Source of the DNA: Nitrospira sp.
Lineage (GTDB): Bacteria > Nitrospirota > Nitrospiria > Nitrospirales > Nitrospiraceae
DNA: 42,132 nucleotides
Direction of reading: 5' to 3'
Assembly (NCBI GenBank): GCA_005116955.1
Contig: SWDI01000003.1
Location: 283,324-325,455 of the forward strand
The notes under the pieces were generated by a model. It was not told the DNA's origin. It ran no database searches and worked only from the letters and a program-made list of their open reading frames with translations. Of this stretch, positions 40,775-42,132 are shown one piece after another. Made by a program: the position numbers and the translations under genes. Each line of letters begins with the position of its first letter. Within the stretch, counting starts at the first letter, position 1.

Positions 40775-42132
40775 GTGTCTCAAGGATTTGTGCAAGAGAG
40801 GGTCACAACGGCCCTACTTGGCGCCCTCAATGGCGCGAGGCAAAAGGGGCAATTGAAGACGGCGGCGTGGCCGACACTGAGTCTTGATGCGCCCAAACGG
40901 CCGGAATGGGGCGACCTTGCTTCCACAGTCGCCATGTCATTAGCCTCATCTGAGCACAAGGCACCTCATGATATTGCCCAGATCATCGTAGAAAATATTC
41001 CTCAGCGAGAGCAACTGTTTGATCGTGTTGAAATTGTTCGTCCCGGTTTTTTGAATTTGACGGTTAAACCGGCTCTCTGGCAGCAGGTTCTTCGCGAAAT
41101 CGAGTTGCAAGGGGCTCGTTATGGCCGGACGGCTGTTGGGGCCGGCCGTCGCGTGTTGGTTGAGTATGTGAGCGCCAATCCGACCGGGCCGTTGCATGTT
41201 GGCCATGGCAGGGGGGCGGCGGTCGGGCAGGCGGTCGTTCGCTTGCTGGATGCGATCGGATACGAGGCCGTCAGCGAGTACTATATCAACGACGCAGGTC
41301 GCCAGATGAAATTGTTGGGCGCGTCCGTGTATGCCCGTTACCAGGAGTTGTCAGGGCAGACTATCGCGTTTCCTGAGGATGGCTATCATGGGTCATACAT
41401 CACATCGCTGGCACAGCAGCTCAAGGAGCAACTCGATCGAGTAGCAGGTGAACTGACTCCTGACGATCTTGAAGCTCGCTGCCGATCTCTTGCCTATCAG
41501 AAACTGCTGGGACTCATCCGTGACGATCTTATGTCCTTTGGAATCGAGATCCAATCCTGGTTCAGCGAAACGTCGCTTCTAGAGTCCAAAGCTATCGAGT
41601 TGGCTCTGGAAGAATTGAAAACCCGCGACCTCCTGTTCCAGCAGGATGGTGCCTGGTGGTTTCGGGCATCCACGTATGGTGACGAAAAAGACCGTGTCGT
41701 CAAGAAGCAGGATGGTGAGTATACGTACTTGGCCTCCGATATCGCCTACCATCACGATAAGCTGAAGCGTGGCTACGATCTGCTGATCGATGTCTTCGGT
41801 GCTGACCACCATGGGTATATCCCACGCATGCAAGCGGTCATGCAGGCCTATGGACATCCCAAAGATCGTCTCCATGTCGTGCTGGTCCAGTTGGTGAAAT
41901 TATTGCGAGATGGAGTCGAAGTGAAGATGTCCAAGCGGACAGGGGAATTCATCACGATGCGGGAAGTCCTGGATGAGGTCGGAGCGGACGCCGCGAATTT
42001 CTATTTTCTCATGCGCGACTCCAATACGCATTTGGAGTTCGATCTGGAGTTGGCGAAGCAACGGTCCGCCGACAATCCGGTGTACTACGTTCAATATGCC
42101 CACGCGAGAATTTGCAGCCTGTGGCGTGTCGC
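40775..42132 (+). CDS. argS: arginyl-tRNA synthetase, 3' truncated by the window edge
   Basis: The gene starts with GTG at 40775, with AGAGGA 6 nt upstream, and stays open to the window end (452 codons). The N-terminal tRNA D-loop-binding domain is followed by VEYVSANPTGPLHVGHGRGA, the class I HIGH motif of ArgRS, then YYINDAGRQM and the ArgRS-specific VFGADHHGYIPRM region. The last residues seen (YYVQYAHARICSLW) begin the anticodon-binding domain. It charges tRNA-Arg with arginine. About 100 further residues should lie beyond the edge. Confidence 0.95.
   Translation, partial: MSQGFVQERVTTALLGALNGARQKGQLKTAAWPTLSLDAPKRPEWGDLASTVAMSLASSEHKAPHDIAQIIVENIPQREQLFDRVEIVRPGFLNLTVKPALWQQVLREIELQGARYGRTAVGAGRRVLVEYVSANPTGPLHVGHGRGAAVGQAVVRLLDAIGYEAVSEYYINDAGRQMKLLGASVYARYQELSGQTIAFPEDGYHGSYITSLAQQLKEQLDRVAGELTPDDLEARCRSLAYQKLLGLIRDDLMSFGIEIQSWFSETSLLESKAIELALEELKTRDLLFQQDGAWWFRASTYGDEKDRVVKKQDGEYTYLASDIAYHHDKLKRGYDLLIDVFGADHHGYIPRMQAVMQAYGHPKDRLHVVLVQLVKLLRDGVEVKMSKRTGEFITMREVLDEVGADAANFYFLMRDSNTHLEFDLELAKQRSADNPVYYVQYAHARICSLWRV

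Noticed and set aside
1..42132. CRISPR array, tRNA, rRNA or prophage integrase
   Set aside because: No regularly spaced repeats, cloverleaf-like sequence, rRNA segment or phage gene was recognised in the window.

Overview
The window looks like a piece of a Nitrospira-type chromosome (Nitrospirota, nitrite oxidiser or comammox). This is inference from gene content. The evidence is two long single-subunit cytochrome bd-like oxidases in one locus, a cytochrome c/ethylbenzene-dehydrogenase-like protein resembling candidate gamma subunits of nitrite oxidoreductase, many membrane-anchored c-type cytochromes, copper proteins, and a complete urea uptake plus urease locus. There are no rRNA or tRNA genes and no CRISPR array.

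Layout. 1-1880 is a decayed accessory patch: a frameshifted DUF2971 gene, a 276-bp duplication carrying a promoter and a small ORF, a HigA antitoxin whose HigB toxin survives only as its last codons, and a 119-bp MITE-like element. 1880-3822 (minus) holds a PqqD-like/methyltransferase protein and a cupredoxin. 4135-8654 holds a lysine-rich histone-H1-like protein, a pentapeptide-repeat-like exported protein, scpA-scpB and a lipoprotein. 9290-15427 is urtA, then a hairpin and a long regulatory gap, then tightly overlapping urtBCDE (urea ABC transporter). 15629-20677 is ureABC followed by ureF-ureG-ureD (urease), without ureE. 20730-24733 holds a delta-9-type acyl desaturase (minus), an exported copper-site/carboxypeptidase-regulatory protein with a strong promoter and terminator, an RlpA-like lipoprotein and an O-methyltransferase.

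24806-38954 is the most distinctive region, a respiratory module. It contains a DUF420 membrane protein, a Zn-ribbon plus double PCP_red protein, a membrane protein of unknown function, bd-like oxidase 1, a DUF3047 protein, a small membrane protein, two membrane-anchored FGE-like proteins lacking the catalytic cysteines, three tiny single-helix membrane proteins (34, 40 and 43 aa), bd-like oxidase 2, two multi-helix c-type cytochromes, and a diheme cytochrome c fused to an EB_dh-like domain. It ends at a strong terminator. 39044-42132 holds mobA, a family 9 glycosyltransferase and the 5' part of argS.

How it fits together. Urea is imported by UrtABCDE and hydrolysed by urease to ammonia and CO2, for nitrogen supply or for ammonia release to or use by nitrifiers. 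Electrons, probably from nitrite oxidation, could pass through the EB_dh/cytochrome c protein and the anchored cytochromes to the bd-like oxidase. The oxidases lack a recognisable GRQPW-type quinol loop, which is consistent with a cytochrome c rather than quinol donor (inference). MobA makes the molybdopterin guanine dinucleotide that enzymes such as nitrite oxidoreductase require.
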